Shown here in pieces: positions 5,706 to 6,816 of a stretch of DNA of 6,816 nt (positions within the stretch are counted from its first letter, which is position 1; each line of letters opens with the position of its first letter). Source of the stretch: Clostridiaceae bacterium (GTDB lineage: Bacteria; Bacillota; Clostridia; DSM-8532); NCBI GenBank assembly GCA_012842645.1, contig DUSJ01000425.1, positions 1 through 6,816 of the forward strand. Reading direction: 5' to 3'. The notes beneath the pieces were generated by a model. The model was given only the letters and a program-made list of their open reading frames with translations. It was not told the origin of the DNA and searched no databases. A program made the translations under genes and the position numbers.

Positions 5706-6816
5706 ATGTCACTCAACTGGACCATCACTGTACTTTGTATCATTGCTGGAACCCTTGCATATGTGGCCTGGAATTTTGTACGGATCCGCAAAATGCCGGA
5801 AGGAACGGCTGAAATGGCCGACATGGCTGCAATAATACGTTCTGGCGCTAATGCTTTCATGATAACAGAATATAAAACCATTATTATGGTTGTCGCTTTG
5901 ATTTCACTGTTTTTATCACTTTTTGTGGAAAAAACAAGCGGCCTTACTTTCCTGGTAGGCGCAACCATGAGCAGCTGTGCGTGTGTACTTGGAATGAAAA
6001 GCGCTACATACGCCAACGTAAGAACAGCAAATAAGGCTCGCGAAACCATGTCAATAGGCGAAACCGTCAAGGTGGCGTTGTGCGGGGGCAGCATCTCCGG
6101 TCTGAGCGTACAGGCGTTTGGAATGTTCGGCCTGGTCGCGGTTCTGCTGATTTGGGGCGGAGTCAACCATCAGACCGATGGCAGCGGCCTGCTGATTAAC
6201 CTCCATGGAATCAACGCTTCTGTGATGCGTATATCGACATACTCGCTCGGATGTTCCCTGGTAGCCATGTTCAACCGTGTCGCAGGCGGCAATTATACAA
6301 AGGCTGCGGATATTTCCGCCGATATTCTGGCAAAAATCCGCAATGACCTTCCTGAGGATGACAGCAGGGTTCCGAACGTGATTGCCGACTTCATCGGTGA
6401 CAATGTCAACGATATTGCCGGCAACTGCTCGGACCTTCTTGAAAGTTTTGTAGCGACGATGTCCGCTACCATTATGATTGCTGTAATCCTGTTCCAGAAA
6501 CACAGCATCGACCAGATGTTCAATCCGACTGTAATCTTCCCGATAGTTCTTGCGGGAGCAGGTTTGCTGAGCTGCCTGGTTGGTATGCTGTATGCGAATG
6601 TAAAAAAGATGGGAAACGACCCTTCCCATGAACTGAATCTTGCCACCTGGATCTCTGCAGGATTGACGGTCGTTCTTGGTCTTGGAGCTTCCTGGCTTAT
6701 CTTCGGAAAGGTCGATGCCGCCACATTCGAAACATTCGGATGGAAAGCAAGCTGGCTGAGCCCATGGATCTGCGCGGTGCTCGGACTTGCCAGCGGTGTA
6801 GCCATCGGATCCATTA
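5706..6816 (+). CDS. hppA: Membrane-integral ion-translocating pyrophosphatase (HppA family), 3'-truncated by window edge
   Basis: The first 370 residues of a multi-helix membrane pump that hydrolyses pyrophosphate to move H+ or Na+ out of the cytoplasm; complete members have about 650-800 residues. Family features appear in order: an N-terminal helix (about 5-25), EGTAEMADMAAIIRSGANAF (32-51), YANVRTANKAR (102-112), then RVAGGNYTKAADISAD (191-206) and the PEDD and IADFIGDNVNDIAG segments (216-239). Compared with the plant enzyme, Arg191, Lys199, Asp202, Asp206, Glu217, Asp228, Asp232, Asp236 and Asp243 occupy the substrate, metal and gate positions with identical spacing. Glu246 sits where Na+-pumping bacterial enzymes place their gate Glu. 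Flanking residues are unusual: DISADILAKIR replaces the consensus DVGADLVGKVE. The ion and K+ requirement depend on residues past the window end. It is transcribed divergently from the KdpD/KdpE-like pair. Confidence 0.9.
   Translation, partial: MSLNWTITVLCIIAGTLAYVAWNFVRIRKMPEGTAEMADMAAIIRSGANAFMITEYKTIIMVVALISLFLSLFVEKTSGLTFLVGATMSSCACVLGMKSATYANVRTANKARETMSIGETVKVALCGGSISGLSVQAFGMFGLVAVLLIWGGVNHQTDGSGLLINLHGINASVMRISTYSLGCSLVAMFNRVAGGNYTKAADISADILAKIRNDLPEDDSRVPNVIADFIGDNVNDIAGNCSDLLESFVATMSATIMIAVILFQKHSIDQMFNPTVIFPIVLAGAGLLSCLVGMLYANVKKMGNDPSHELNLATWISAGLTVVLGLGASWLIFGKVDAATFETFGWKASWLSPWICAVLGLASGVAIGSI

Noticed and set aside
5620..5835. Small plus-strand open frame covering the leader and start of the pyrophosphatase gene
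   Set aside because: It runs out of frame with the pyrophosphatase, has no ribosome site at its first ATG, and its translation resembles no known protein.
5528..6166. Minus-strand open frame of 212 codons opposite the pyrophosphatase start, with another at 6293-6814
   Set aside because: Both lie antisense to conserved pyrophosphatase motifs, and their translations are low-complexity and match no family I know.

Overview
The window looks like chromosomal DNA from a low-to-mid GC anaerobic member of the Bacillota, most likely class Clostridia. The reasons are strong AAGGAG-type ribosome binding sites, an ECF transporter with a fused double ATPase, a KdpDE-like pair whose kinase is the short DUF4118 form, and a membrane pyrophosphatase. 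This placement is inferred from gene content. I see no tRNA, rRNA, CRISPR array or mobile element.

Left block (nt 1-3642, + strand): four tightly packed genes. They are the 3' part of a double-ATPase gene of an energy-coupling-factor (ECF) transporter, the transmembrane T component overlapping it by 23 bp, and two tandem paralogues of the S-adenosyl-L-methionine (SAM) hydroxide adenosyltransferase family (DUF62; SAM to adenosine plus methionine). The substrate-binding S component is not visible and should lie upstream. The layout suggests an uptake system coupled to SAM, adenosine or methionine metabolism, with the two hydrolase-like proteins having diverged. The substrate is inference.

Middle block (nt 3654-5493, - strand, convergent with the first after an 11-bp gap): a two-component system. 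The sensor kinase has four DUF4118 membrane helices followed by HisKA and HATPase_c domains, but lacks the large N-terminal KdpD/Usp region of classical KdpD. Its gene overlaps by 11 bp that of a KdpE-like OmpR/PhoB-type response regulator. No kdpFABC pump genes are in the window.

Right block (nt 5494-6816): a 212-bp AT-rich divergent intergenic region. It contains an extended -10 promoter candidate facing the kinase and a 12-bp direct repeat with a 20-bp period, each copy ending in TATAAT. It leads into the 5' part of a gene for a membrane-integral ion-translocating pyrophosphatase (HppA family), cut by the window end. The pyrophosphatase keeps the recognisable metal, substrate and gate residues but departs from the family consensus around them. 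Its divergent pairing with a K+-type two-component system suggests, without proving, that the regulator controls it.
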